From: Dallia pectoralis
Lineage: Eukaryota > Chordata > Actinopteri > Esociformes > Umbridae
Assembly: GCA_029465975.1 (NCBI GenBank)
Contig: CM055754.1
Coordinates: 8,709,929-8,773,928 of the forward strand
Direction of reading: 5' to 3'
DNA length: 64,000 bases
Below are positions 37,601-51,100 of this stretch, in pieces; position 1 is the stretch's first letter, and every line of letters begins with the position of its first letter. The position numbers were made by a program, and so were the translations under genes. A model generated the notes under the pieces. That model did not search any database and had not been told where the DNA came from. It saw nothing but the letters and a program-made list of their open reading frames with translations.

Positions 37601-39141
37601 CGACCTTGTTCAACCCCCTACTCAAAACCGTGTATTCATTTCCCACGTCCGCCAAACGGCGACCTATTCCGCCGCGACGACGACATGCCTTATTTCCATG
37701 GCCCGATTCGATTTCAGCCCGTCTTAACCGGGGCGAGGGAATCGGAGAAAGAGCATTGCTTAAAAAACAAGTTATTTAAAAACCGCTACTACCGCTACCA
37801 GAGAAGAAAGAAAAAATAAGTAATTCCGCAGAGACGGGCGGTGTGACTGACACCTGTCACGGGGATGATAAATGACTCCATTTTCTGCCTGTGCAGCCTT
37901 CTGCCACTCGAGGCAGCGGTCATTTATCATCGTCCGCTGTCAGACGTGGAAAGCGGCAGTGACAGTGCAAGTCAGCAAACATTTAGCACACGCAGCCGCA
38001 CTACACTGGGAAATTATTATTGTCAGAATAATAATGGTTTAGCATAATTTATTACAGGTCCGCCAAATAAGCAGGGGCTAGATGTTATTAGACAGATGGA
38101 TGGGAAGGCTTGGCAGACATCCACCGAGACCCGGGCAAAAGCGGGGCTCACCACCAGAAAGAGGAGAGAACGAGAAGGTGTGGTGGGGGGGGGCTCCTCC
38201 AAACCAATCAGAGAGCTGGCAGTTCAATTACAACGAAATAAAGGGACATTCATCATTCAATTAGGCACCTGTCAGGGCTCACAAAGGAAGAAAACTTCTA
38301 ACCTGGTACTCCAGGGAGAAGATGCTCAGAAGAGTGGACTGGGAGTGACTGGAACAAATAAAAGAAGGACAAAGTTAATTACCAGAGTGCATTGCACAGA
38401 GACAAAGGGAGAGAGAGCAGAGCTTCAAAGACGAGGCCGGCTCCCCTGCCCTGTAATCTAAAAGAACATGAAAACAAGTGTGGCAAAGTTGTTCCAGATG
38501 AACACCTCGGACAAAGGCTTCCTGCCTCCACGGTCCAGCCGACAGATGGGGGAGGGAGTGCTTGTGGGGTTGGTGGAGGTGCGTGTGGTATGAGATGAGA
38601 GAATATACAGTCTAGTTGTGCAAACTGTTTATTTCTTCTTCACCCCCGCCAGCAGACTGACAGTAGACCGGTCCGTCGTTGCCTCGTTGTTTTGAGATCG
38701 TCCTGCAGGGGAAACCTACCAGCGTTACCATAAAGCTGCGCTAGACAACAAAAACGCCAGGGTGAAATGATGCTAATCTCATGTAAATGACGGGGTTCAA
38801 CTGTGTGTGTGTGTAAGCCATGGGTGCTTAGGGTGGGAGAAAATTTGACATTCAGAAACGATCGTGAGGGGGACCCGGCTGAGCTTCGCAAAAGGAACGT
38901 TTGTGGCAAAAGAAGCAGGGACTCCCGGTCGCTGGCAAAAGCCAGATTGGTGTCCAGCTCCGGTAAGACACTATACTGTTTCGGGGAAACCTGAGTAACA
39001 TGGCCGCTCCCACAGGGATTCACAGACCAGTCAATATTACCCTGCCCACCTAAACCTAACCCTTTGAATCCGAAATATTGAAAGCTGGTGGCTTTGTTTC
39101 TAATTGAATGGTACAAATGCCCCCACGTGCCCGCACATGAA

Positions 39142-39199
<58 letters not shown>

Positions 39200-42100
39200 A
39201 CTGCTCTCAGTACATGTGACTGTTAAATGTAATGGACTTTTCTTTACAAGTCAGTGAAGTACGTCGTCATACAAGCCTTCATCGTCAATCACTGCACACC
39301 GTAAAATGACCGCGTGACATGGGAACAAAGCCGGAAAGAAATAGAGGCATCGATTTTTGTCTATAAACGGATAAAGGAAATAAAGCTTTGGAATAGTTTA
39401 GTTCTTTATAATGACTATGGGCCTAAACCCCGACGGACTAAATGTTAACTTCTCCAGATGCCAATTGTAAACAGTTTTACTACTGTGCCTGTGGAAGACT
39501 AATCTTCAACAGAGCAAGCCTCTAGTGTTAGCCCCTGTCATCTGGACGAACCGCCAGCACAACAACTCGCAAAGTTCTCAAGACGAGAAAAAAGTAACGA
39601 CCTGGGGGGGGGGAGGTCTCAGAGAGAAATAACATGGCAAAGGCCCCGGTGTTAATTTACAATGATATGTAGGGGCCAAGGGGCCACTGCAATTAGGCTA
39701 GCCATTAAACGGTCAACTGTCAACATGTGGATACTTGGGGAGTGGGAGACTACTTGCACCTGAGCGTTTCAACAACATGGCCGGGGCTATTCCAGGAGCG
39801 GGACCACCATCCCAACAGACATCTGGTAGGTTTTAAATGGATTACGCCGTATAATGAGCGTGATTACTGTTTAATTGCTAAATCTTTACCCGGTTAAGTT
39901 TAAAAGGGACACAAACTGCGCCTAATATCTGTGAAAACATATCTGTTTCAAACAGCTAGGTTCGGATTTGCATTGGAAAAGGGTTTCTTTTTTTTCCGTA
40001 TACATTTTATGGTCTGTGTTTGCTTCTGTCTGCAGAACTCATCTATATCGTCTAAATCCAGTAAAAACAGAGAGAAAAAAACATGTTCCCACACAGAAGG
40101 TAGACATGGAGAGCCAAATCCACGAGGACAGAGCACTTGTTAACTGGACACCAACCAAGCCTTGTCTTGAGTCTACTGAGTGGAAACATAGCATAAGACA
40201 TTCCCTTCTTCATTCAATTGTAGCCTTTATATCAATTCAACCTGTGGCCACTACTCTGAAAAAAAGGTTGAGAAATGGCCCGCACAGAGCCTTAGGAAAG
40301 AGGATGCTCCCATTCAATGTATCCTAATGACAATAGCATGACGTGTCGGGTGACAGGAGATCGCAGTATAGCAGGAATCAGCGTTTTAAAGAAGTCAGCA
40401 AATACAGATTATTACACATTCTTCATATACTAGCCAGCCAGTTAAGTATCCCCCACATTCCCGGAAATGGACGTTTCTTCTTTGACAGGGTTCAAGTTTT
40501 CTTAAGCTGATGTAACTTTCACCCTGCTGGCCTTCTATTCCAGCCCCATGCCGCCACTTGTCTGTTATCAAGCATGTTTGCAAATGTTTACCTGCGCCCT
40601 CTTTCTGTAATTTTGGCAATGTCTACCAACCACAGTAGTGGACAGGTTTGGCAAATCTATGTGCCAAAGCAAAGAATAACACACATTGTGCAGGGAGCAG
40701 GAGTTAACTTACAACCATGTTAGTGTTTGTGGTGGCAGATAATGTCCAGTGTGTAGAGAAGATAATGACCAGTGTGTAGAGTAGATAATGTCCAGTGTGT
40801 AGAGAAGATAATGACCAGTGTGTAGGGTAGATAATGTCCAGTGTGTAGGGTAGATAATGTCCAGTGTGTAGGGTAGATAATGTCCAGTGTGTAGGGTAGA
40901 TAATGTCCAGTGTGTAGAGAAGATAATGACCAGTGTGTAGGGTAGATGATGACCAGTGTGTAGGGTAGATGATGACCAGTGTGTAGAGAGGATAATGTCC
41001 AGTGTGTAGAGAAGATAATGACCAGTGTGTAGGGTAGATAATGTCCAGTGTGTAGGGTAGATAATGTCCAGTGTGTAGGGTAGATAATGTCCAGTGTGTA
41101 GGGTAGATAATGTCCAGTGTGTAGGGTAGATAATGTTCAGTGTGTAGGGTAGATGATGTCCAGTGTGTAGAGAAGATGATGACCAGTGTGTAGAGAAGAT
41201 AATGTCCAGTGTGTAGGGTAGATAATGTCCAGTGTGTAGGGTAGATAATGTCCAGTGTGTAGGGTAGATAATGTCCAGTGTGTAGGGTAGATAATGCCCA
41301 GTGTGTAGGTTAGATAATGTCCAGTGTGTAGGGTAGAAAATGTCCAGTGTGTAGGGTAGATAATGACCAGTGTGTAGAGAAGATAATGACCAGTGTGTAG
41401 GGTAGATAATGTCCAGTGTGTAGAGAAGATAATGACCAGTGTGTAGGGTAGATGATGTCCAGTGTGTAGGGTAGATAATGACCAATGTGTAGGGTAGATG
41501 ATGTCCAGTGTGTAGGGTAGATAATGTCCAGTGTGTAGGGTAGATAATGTCCAGTGTGTAGGGTAGATGACCAGTGTGTAGAAAAGATAATGTCCATTGT
41601 GTAGAGAGGATAATGACCAGTGTGTAGAGAAGATAATGTCCAGTGTGTAGGGTAGATAATGTCCAGTGTGTAGGGTAGATAATGTCCAGTGTGTAGGGTA
41701 GATAATGTCCAGTGTGTAGGGTAGATAATGATGACCAGTGTGTAGGGATAATGTCCAGTGTGTATAATGTCCAGTGTGTAGGGTCCAGTGTGTAGGGTAG
41801 ATAATGTCCAGTGTGTAGTGTGTCCAGTGTGTAGGGTAGATAATGTCCAGTGTGTAGGGTAGAGTGTGTAGGGTAGATAATGTCCAGTGTGTAGGGTAGA
41901 TAATGTCCAGTGTGTAGGGATAATAGATAATGACCAGTGTGTAGGGTAGATAATGTCCAGTGTGTAGGGTGTGTAGATAATGTCCAGTGTGTAGGGTAGA
42001 TAATGTCCAGTGTGTAGGGTAGATAATGTCCAGTGTGTAGGGTAGATAATGTCCAGTGTGTAGGGTAGATAATGTGTGTGTAGGGTAGATAATGTCCAGT

Positions 42101-45100
42101 GTGTAGGGTAGATAATGTCCAGTGTGTAGGGTAGATAATGTCCAGTGTGTAGGGTAGATAATGAGTGTGTAGGGTAGATAATGTCCAGTGTGTAGGGTAG
42201 ATAATGTCCAGTGTGTAGGGTAGATAATGTCCAGTGTGTAGGGTAGATAATAATGTCCAGTGTGGGTAGATAATGGTGTGTAGATAATGTCCAGTGTGTA
42301 GGGTAGATAATGTCCAGTGTGTAGGGTAGATAATGTCCAGTGTGTAGGGTAGATAATGTCCAGTGTGTAGGGTAGATAATGTCCAGTGTGTAGGGTAGAT
42401 AATGACCAGTGTGTAGGGTAGAGTAATAATGTCCAGTGTGTAGGGTAGAGGGTGTGTAGGGTAGATAATGTCCAGTGTGTAGGGTAGATAATGTCCAGTG
42501 TGGGTAGATAATGGTGTGTAGATAATGACCAGTGTGTAGGGTAGATAATGTCCAGTGTGTAGGGTAGATAATGTCCAGTGTGTAGGGTAGATAATGTGTG
42601 TAGGGTAGATAATGTCCAGTGTGTAGGGTAGATAATGAGTGTGTAGGGTAGATAATGTCCAGTGTGTAGGGTAGATAATGTCCAGTGTGTAGGGTAGATA
42701 ATGTCCAGTGTGTAGGGTAGATAATGTCCAGTGTGTAGGGTAGATAATGTCCAGTGTGTAGGGTAGATAATGTCCAGATAATGTCCAGTGTGTAGGGTAG
42801 ATAATGGTAGATAATGTCCAGTGTGTAGGGTAGATAATGTCCAGTGTGTAGGGTAGATAATGACCAGTGTGTAGAGAAGATAATGTCCAGTGTGTAGGGT
42901 AGATAATGTCCAGTGTGTAGGTGTGTAGGGTAGATAATGTCCAGTGTGTAGGGTAGATAATGACCAGTGTGTATAGGGTAGATAATGTCCAGTGTGTAGG
43001 GTAGATAATGTCAGTGTGTAGGGTAGATAATGTCCAGTGTGTAGGGTAGATAATGTCCAGTGTGTAGGGTAGATAATATCCAGTGTGTAGGGTAGATAAT
43101 GTCCAGTGTGTAGGGTAGATAATGTCCAGTGTGTAGGGTAGATAATGACCAGTGTGTAGGGTAGATAATGTCCAGTGTGTAGGGTAGATAATGTCCAGTG
43201 TGTAGGGTAGATAATGTCCAGTGTGTAGGGTAGATAATGTCCAGTGTGTAGGGTAGATAATGTCCAGTGTGTAGGGTAGATAATGTCCAGTGTGTAGGGT
43301 AGATAATGTCCAGTGTGTAGGGTAGATAATGTCCAGTGTGTAGGGTAGATAATGTCCAGTGTGTAGGGTAGATAATGTCCAGTGTGTAGATAATGTCCAG
43401 TGTGTAGGGTAGATAATGTCCAGTGTGTAGGGTAGATAATGTCCAGTGTGTAGGGTAGATAATGTCCAGTGTGTAGGGTAGATAATGTCCAGTGTGTAGG
43501 GTAGATAATGTCCAGTGTGTAGGGTAGATAATGTCCAGTGTGTAGGGTAGATAATGTCCAGTGTGTAGGGTAGATAATGTCCAGTGTGTAGGGTAGATAA
43601 TTCCCAGCATGGGGTCATAAATACCAGTATCCATAATGACCTACCCAAACAACCCATCATTACATATGCAAATACCCGGGCAGGACTGTGTTTCTCGCCA
43701 CTACGCTAAGTGCAGTAACTGAAAAGCTTGCTTCTAACAATACAATTTATTTATAACAATAAAAAGTAAACACTTTTTATATAATTTGAACCACAATCCA
43801 TGATTTGAGATAATATATTTATAAAAGAAAAATGTGTATTCCTTTTTCTGGTTGGGCGAGCCCGTTACACTCTGATGGGTGGGCCTGTTACATTCCACGA
43901 TAACGCCCTGTGTGACCACCCGCAAGCGTGGCTGGAAAAATAAAAGGGAATATGACATGGATAATAGAGTTCCGGGGATAACTTCTACCACATTGATATG
44001 AGAAAATGCAACAAAGTCATTAGTATGGCTGCATATAGTGCAATATATAGTGCAATCCCAAATAGCATTTAAAATTTAAAAAATGCACCGCTTTATAGTG
44101 GACAATATAAAATGAAAATCCAATCCCAAATAACATTTTCATTTAAAAAAAGATAATTAAAATGTTAAGGCAAATGTAAAAAGGGATAAACAGTGCCACC
44201 CTTTGCAGTTGCATTCTCGTGCTCTAACGCAGTTTTAAGGACTAAACAACGAACGTGAAAATGCTATCTGGGGTTACATTTCTATAGAGACAGATTGGGG
44301 CCAAATGTGTTAGCCGTAATAAAAAAAACATGGCTGAAATATATATTTGTTTATGTAAATTAACACATGGTATACACATGGTATATTCTGAATGCAATAA
44401 GTGGATGTTTGCATCCAATCCCATTTCTTTCAGTCAAACACATTTTTTTTGGTTTCAACTTTTTTATGATTTTTTTTACAACGAAACCAAAATCTAAACA
44501 TGACGAATTTGCGATCTGTCCCAGGTCTTGGGCAAACGGTAAAACGCTCACACTGCACAAGCCAACTAATGGCAGTGTTGATGATTTTAATATGACAATA
44601 AGTAGCTACCATTTTTGTATGACAAATGCTGAGTATGTACTATTTTATGCAACTAACGTAACAGCTACAGTTTATTACTTCTGTTACCAAACATGTACAG
44701 CCTAGCTGCAAGTAGCTAGGTAGATAGATATTGGCTTGCTACGGTAATGCAGAGATTTTGTTAACGTTGTTACACAGTGTAGCTATTCCATTGCAGTACA
44801 TCATCATCCAGATTGGATAGTCAACCATTATGCAATTAAAAAAGTAAAGAAATATTAACACGGTATGACGGGACATTTGATGCGTAGACATAACAAACAC
44901 AGCAGATTAATGTTTTATGCCTTATTTAGGACCATTGTGACAACTCATATGCATAGGACAGGTAGTTATTATTAAAAGCCTTCACGGCAAGAACTAGTCA
45001 ATTTTATTCAAACTGGACAAATAAAAGACACATTTACCCTGTCAATAGTTAATATAGGACTGACTGCCGATCACTCATTCTCTATCGTAGCCTAGTTGTT

Positions 45101-48100
45101 GTCATTAGACTGTCAGTGCAGTCATTTTCCAGCTCATAAACTGCATTCCTTTGCTGCAATGATTTTTTGAAATATTGTCCCACTTTTGTCTGCCGTGATC
45201 TAGTCATCCCTCCTTTGTCCCGCTCCTCTCAACATAGAGGTGTTCACTGAGCACGGGCTGATTCACTCACCTGTAAAAATCCTCAATTTGAGCTATTGGC
45301 TTCACTATTCAGACATCACTACCTCATACGCATTTTTATTCACTTTGGTCATTGTTCTGTTACAAAAGTAGAACACCAGCTACAGATAAACATGCTTGTT
45401 AGAGCATTTGAAGATTCATTATGAATAGGTTTTACTAGATGACAGTTTTACCATAAGCAACGCTACAGAACTTCACTCTTGGCATTGGTTTGGTAGACTT
45501 TGGTAGACACTGATGGGAGATAATCAATCATTTTTGACAGTTCTACAGTTGCCTATGGAGAATCAGAAAATGTCCAGTTGTACTCAAGTCACAGTAAGAT
45601 AAAATATTGGCAAGCAGTTTACACTTTAGTATTGAAAGTTTTGCACCAAAGTAATAAATAATTTGGACAACGAAAGACACAAACATTAACTGAGAATTTA
45701 CTAGTTTAACATTTAGCCATTTTTCTTGCAGGCTCTTTTTTATTTTCCAAACCTTACCCGTGCATTCAACATTGTACCTGAAGAACAACATGGCATTTGA
45801 CAGCTACTGACACTTGTGAACTCTGGTTAAGAAATAAAATACTGGTAATCTTCATAGTGAGCACATGGCGTTACCTGTTTAAGAACGTTTTTGGTAGCAT
45901 GACACATCCACACTAGCTGCAAGAACACCACCTTTTATCCTACGTTATAGCATGACATATCCACTCAACTATCTGCTAGAACAACACTGGTTATCTTACA
46001 TTCTAGCATGACACATCCACACACCTATCAGCAAGAACAACTGAACTATCTGCCTGCGTTTATTTGGGATGATCAAGAACACAATTTCTATTACAACACA
46101 ATGAATCCTTCACATGCAGCTTGTTGCACCAAGCCATATTTACATCTTAGATGGGAGGTTATTGGTTGTCTACATACAGAAAGGTTCATACAAGAATTCT
46201 AATTGGTTTTTAGTTAAGCAATTCAGCAAATCTCTGTAGCCATTCAATGGATTTCAAATAAAACAGTTGAGAAAATGTAACATTTCTTTTACAGTTAACA
46301 CATGAAAATATTTAGCTGCAAATAATGTTATCTACCACGTATAACTGTAAAAGCAGAATTGCGTATATAATTAGTTGGCCTATTCCTGTTCCTCAAATCA
46401 TCCTTGTCAACATGAGTGTCAATGGAAAAACAGTTCATGGGGACATTCTAAGGGTCATTGCCACAAACGGAGACAGAAAACAGAATGCAATCCTTCCCCG
46501 CAGCCTTGACTTGTGAACATAGAAAGACAGAAGGATAGGAAACAGAGGAGTGCTTAGGGAGTCATTGACTCTCTGTGTAATTAGCCTTTCCTGGCCCCAC
46601 AACCGTAGACAGGCACATTAATATGTAGGAAGACCAAAATAGAAAGGGCCCCAGATTTGAGGAAAAAAACACTTTCAATTTGCCGCTATTATTGTCTGTG
46701 TGTCACGATACTTTTAGATGTTACGCGTCACCGCTTTACACCAAGGCCTATAAATTGGAAGACATTATAGAGCATACAAGACAGTTGGCATAGCAATACG
46801 GTTGGGTCCTCTAACTGCCTAAGGATTAAATAAATCCTGCACAGTTTTTCAATTATGCAGACATTTCAATGTAGACGAAATTCTTTTTTTTTTACTTTGC
46901 TTAAAAGGCACTAATATCATTAATATCACCACTGAAGAAGGTTAATCTGCTTTCGGTGCTAAGCGATAAAACAGGTTTAACAAAAACCCCAACGATGAAG
47001 AGATTACACCCAGATTGTCTCACCATCTTATTAATTGAGGTGATATGCTACAAGCTATCAATTATTTTCAGGGCCCCTTTTATTTACAAATAATTAATTC
47101 TAAACGATAGCAGTAATTTCCTTAATGAATGCCACCTGGCTAATGGCATGGGTATCATATGCTACGACAGTACTTAGCATTTGGAGGATCTATATGTAGA
47201 GAGCGGTGCGTGTCGTGACTCTTCAGGGCATGAAGCTCACTGACGCAGAGAACATTCTTTACTAATGAACTCAAGGACGTTTAGGGTTGTGTTATCCGAA
47301 AGCAAAACCAGTAGAAGTGTTTGTGTCAGTGCCGTAATGGCCAACGGTTAATCTGGGTCTGATTAAAGTACTGTACCTACAGCGGTGTGGATGGTATGAC
47401 CTTATCTGAGAGACGAGACCCAAAAAGGGTTGAGCTAGTAAAAAACAAGTCAGACATCCCAATATCACGTATATATTTTTATGATCCGAGGAAAAAAAGA
47501 TATATGCAGAAAAGCATATTCTCCAAACATTATTTTCCCCTTAAATTATACATTTCGCATTAAAAGATAGATTGCTGGATGTGCTTTGGTTAAATACCCT
47601 GCATATGCAAATCTCTCTAATTACACATGCTGATAAGACAAGGCAAACATCTGTTTCCCACCAAAGACTACCATCATCAGCAAGACCGAAACAAGAGAAG
47701 AACGTATCCGTTCCAAATGCATAACTGTGATGCATTTTCACAAACCACATATTAACAAACATGCAACGCGGAGGCATGACGACACCCCAAACAAACCTGG
47801 GTTCAATTCACTCAAGTGTTAAACTTTACCGTCATTTGTGAATTAACCATTTCTTGAAATCCTAAATTCGGTTACATCATGCACCGACCAATAATCACCT
47901 CCCCATATAATAACGCTAGTAATAACATAAAAGGGCCAATAAGGAAAATAATGATATGATAAGATTACTGATGACATAACAACACGTGTTATCATATATA
48001 ATAAGTCTAATACTAAATTAACAAATCTAGTAATATGTTAAAATAATAATAAAATGCAGCTAGTAATTATGACACGGGTGGTAATAACGTTTTGAACTCC

Positions 48101-51100
48101 CAAACAGGTTTCACAATTCAATGGTTTATACAATCCACAAGCAGTCAATGAAGACCGAAACTATATGGAAAATCCACCCCGGAGACAAATATTTCATTGA
48201 CAGGCTTCAGAGTAATTGATACGCCCTGGAACGATGGACGACTCTCGTCAGGCCCCGGCAGCATGGTTCTACAGATGGAACCCTCTCTCAGAGGACACTA
48301 GCTCCGCTGCTGGAGACTAGCTCCGCTGCTGCTCCTCGTGGTGGCGTGGGGAGCGCGTGGGCAGACATTGCTCCAACAGAAGAACACAAAAGGGTATCTC
48401 ACTAAGGCCCCTCACCATCTAATACTAATCTTTGAAACGAAGTGTCTTCAGAGGCGGCTGAGATGTCAGCGCTTTTATGTAACCGAGGTGAAAACGGCCC
48501 ATAACACCGTCACAAACCTAATTATGATTGGTTGTGAAGGTAGCGGCCTTTTCAAAATGTTATTCAAGATAATGAATGGGCTTGCTATTACGTCATGCTA
48601 CTAATATTATTACAGTGCAATTATCATCACGGCTGGCTAGGGGAACTCTTATGTAAATTGAATATGACGCCTCGGCAATCCGTCATGCAGTGAGGGTACT
48701 CTGGTCTGGCAAGAACACACACTAGGCTGACCAACTGCCACATTCTCACTTCAAGCGGGACAACGCCAACTCTGGGCTATTTGTTCCATTCCTCTTTTTG
48801 CAATTGATCCCAGTATGCAAACCGGTCCTAGGGCTACAATTTCCAGCATCGCTGCCAAGCATTACTTTACACTTGTGTGTACATCTGAGGGACTTGTTAG
48901 GGCTAAGATACGATTAGACATAAGGGTTAAGGCTAGGGGACAGTCAGGGACTATGATTTTTTGGGGGTCCCCTGAAATACAGAAAAACAAACTTGTGTGT
49001 GTACTCCGATTCCTTTCTGGGATGGCCAGAATGATTTTGAGTCATATCAGGGAAGTCAGGATTTTTTGTTAGTCCACACATTTTAGGCTGGGTTTAAGGT
49101 GTTTTAGATTAGGGGCTAATAATAACCAAGCAGGGTTATTTTTTAATTACAGTTGGTTTGAGAGCTTACATATTCAGTTCTCATGAAATCGTGCGTTTGT
49201 GTACTTAATTTATCACTTCGTTCTTAATGTTTACTTAAAAAGTGACTAACACATGCACTAAACACAGAAAATTAATTAGTGTCCTGCTATCATTGACAAC
49301 ACATTCCGGCGATTGGCAGCAGCTTATTGGAGTAGTTCTTAGCTCAATGAGCCGATATATTACAATATGGGGAGCTTGCCGAGGCCAGAACAGGACATCC
49401 CTATGAGGAAGCATATTATTCCTCTGCTTCCTAATCAACTAATTGATCACATCTATTATTCATGAGTTCCTCAAACTGACATCAAGTTGTAAACTCAGCA
49501 TAGTTTCACGCTCCCCCCTCCTCTTGTCCTCCACCCCCCCCAACACCATTCTTTCGGACCATATAAGCATCCCGGCTTGCTTCAGACAGCACTCCAATGG
49601 CCTGAGGGTTTTCATCCAGGCCACAGCTGCCAGCTTGTGTTTTGGTCTGAGCCGAGAGCCAGAGGCGTGTGGTTAGGCATGGGCGGTAAACCGTAGATGC
49701 CGTATCCCCGGGTGTTTAAAAAAATACCCAAGGTTTGATTTCTAACACCTCAGAGGAAGAAATACACTCCCTAGTTTTCTTGAACTTTTTAAGTACGAAA
49801 AGAACTGCAAGTGACTACATTCATAAATAAAGCAGATAAAGTTCTTTATTTAACCTGAGATATTTACTGTTTATTATGAAGCCTAAAGCTAGTTCGCCAA
49901 AACGTTTTTGAGTCTGTTGAGTATCTGTGTGTTTGATGTGAAAGAAACTGTATAACTGGTGTAACACCTATAAGGGCAAACAAACTGTCAATTCTTTATT
50001 CTTACTCCGAGTGGTGGAAGAGTTTAGTGCCACTCCTCCATGCAAAAATGCTATACCTCAGTGACATTTGTGGATTATTGACATAACAGTCTGTATTGGT
50101 CAGAGCTTTAAGCACAAGTCTAGAAGAGATGCCGACGTCGACCATTTAGACAATATGACTCTGAATGTGGTTTGATGGAACTCTGATGGTAAAAGCTAAA
50201 GATATTGGGCCCAAATCAGGCTGGGGAGTTAACCAAAGTATCCCAAGGATGAGCCTAAAAAACCCTGTTATTGGGTTCAATAACATTAAATATGGCTTGG
50301 TGTCACCCATGAAGAATGCATGTTTGATTTCCTTGCACACCAAACAAATGAAATGGTCAAACCTGTGCGTCCATCTATACAACAGCCTCTATAACATTAA
50401 ATACACAATACAATATGAAGTAAATGCAGTGCAAAAATTAGAAAGGCAATTTACTTTATACGCCATTAAGTTATTTAGGCAGTGTCAATAATCAATCTTC
50501 CATACCCAGCATTCATTCGCAGTGCAGGTCGGAGTGGGTGATTAAAAGTTGTTGGAAAGCCTCACCCTGGATGGATTCCAATAGGAATTACACATCCCTT
50601 GGCAAGCAAGCCTTGAGGTCGATTCAACATCCAACCAGCTGCAATCGGATTGTGCCTTGGCTCAACGATATGGCAGAGGTTGATCTGACATGGAACTGGA
50701 AGGCCACCAGCTGGAATGGGCTTTACATTTTGACTGTTTGATAAAAAACACTTTTAAAAAAACTAACCGTCCCATTGCCACAAGTTGCCTTACCAGATAT
50801 GTATTCAACAATTAAGTAAAATACAGTGCCTATGAAAAAATACATATCCACCTGATAATATTTCACATTTTATTGTGTTACCAAAATGAAATCACAAAAG
50901 ATTTTTTTTTTTAAATATGTATTTTGTCAAAATAGAAAATAAAAGATAGAAATTGTGTAAATTACTGACAAGTATAAAACAGGAAGTTATGGTTTGTATA
51001 ACTATTCACCCCTGTGGTCCATGTTAGGTAAAGGCACATATGGCAGCAAGTACAGCCGTGTCTAGAGTCTATATGGATAAATCTCTACCAATGTTGCTCA

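Larger units (their letters stand above)
37284..38302 (-). other. cdin1: cdin1 intron 2
   Basis: A 1.0-kb intron that includes a CORE-SINE-like fragment at 37,562-37,625 and a candidate regulatory element with a 13-bp inverted repeat (37,840-38,060). Confidence 0.88.

Noticed and set aside
40709..43660. A 983-codon minus-strand open frame rich in Tyr, His, Leu and Thr
   Set aside because: It coincides with the 23-bp minisatellite, its peptide period is exactly three DNA units, and the unit has no stop in any frame on that strand. No domain or splice context.
49675..49750. Possible hAT-type element fragment (GGGCGGTAAACCGTAGATGC)
   Set aside because: It resembles a degenerate fish hAT end, but there is no partner end, target duplication or transposase, so it is too weak to list.
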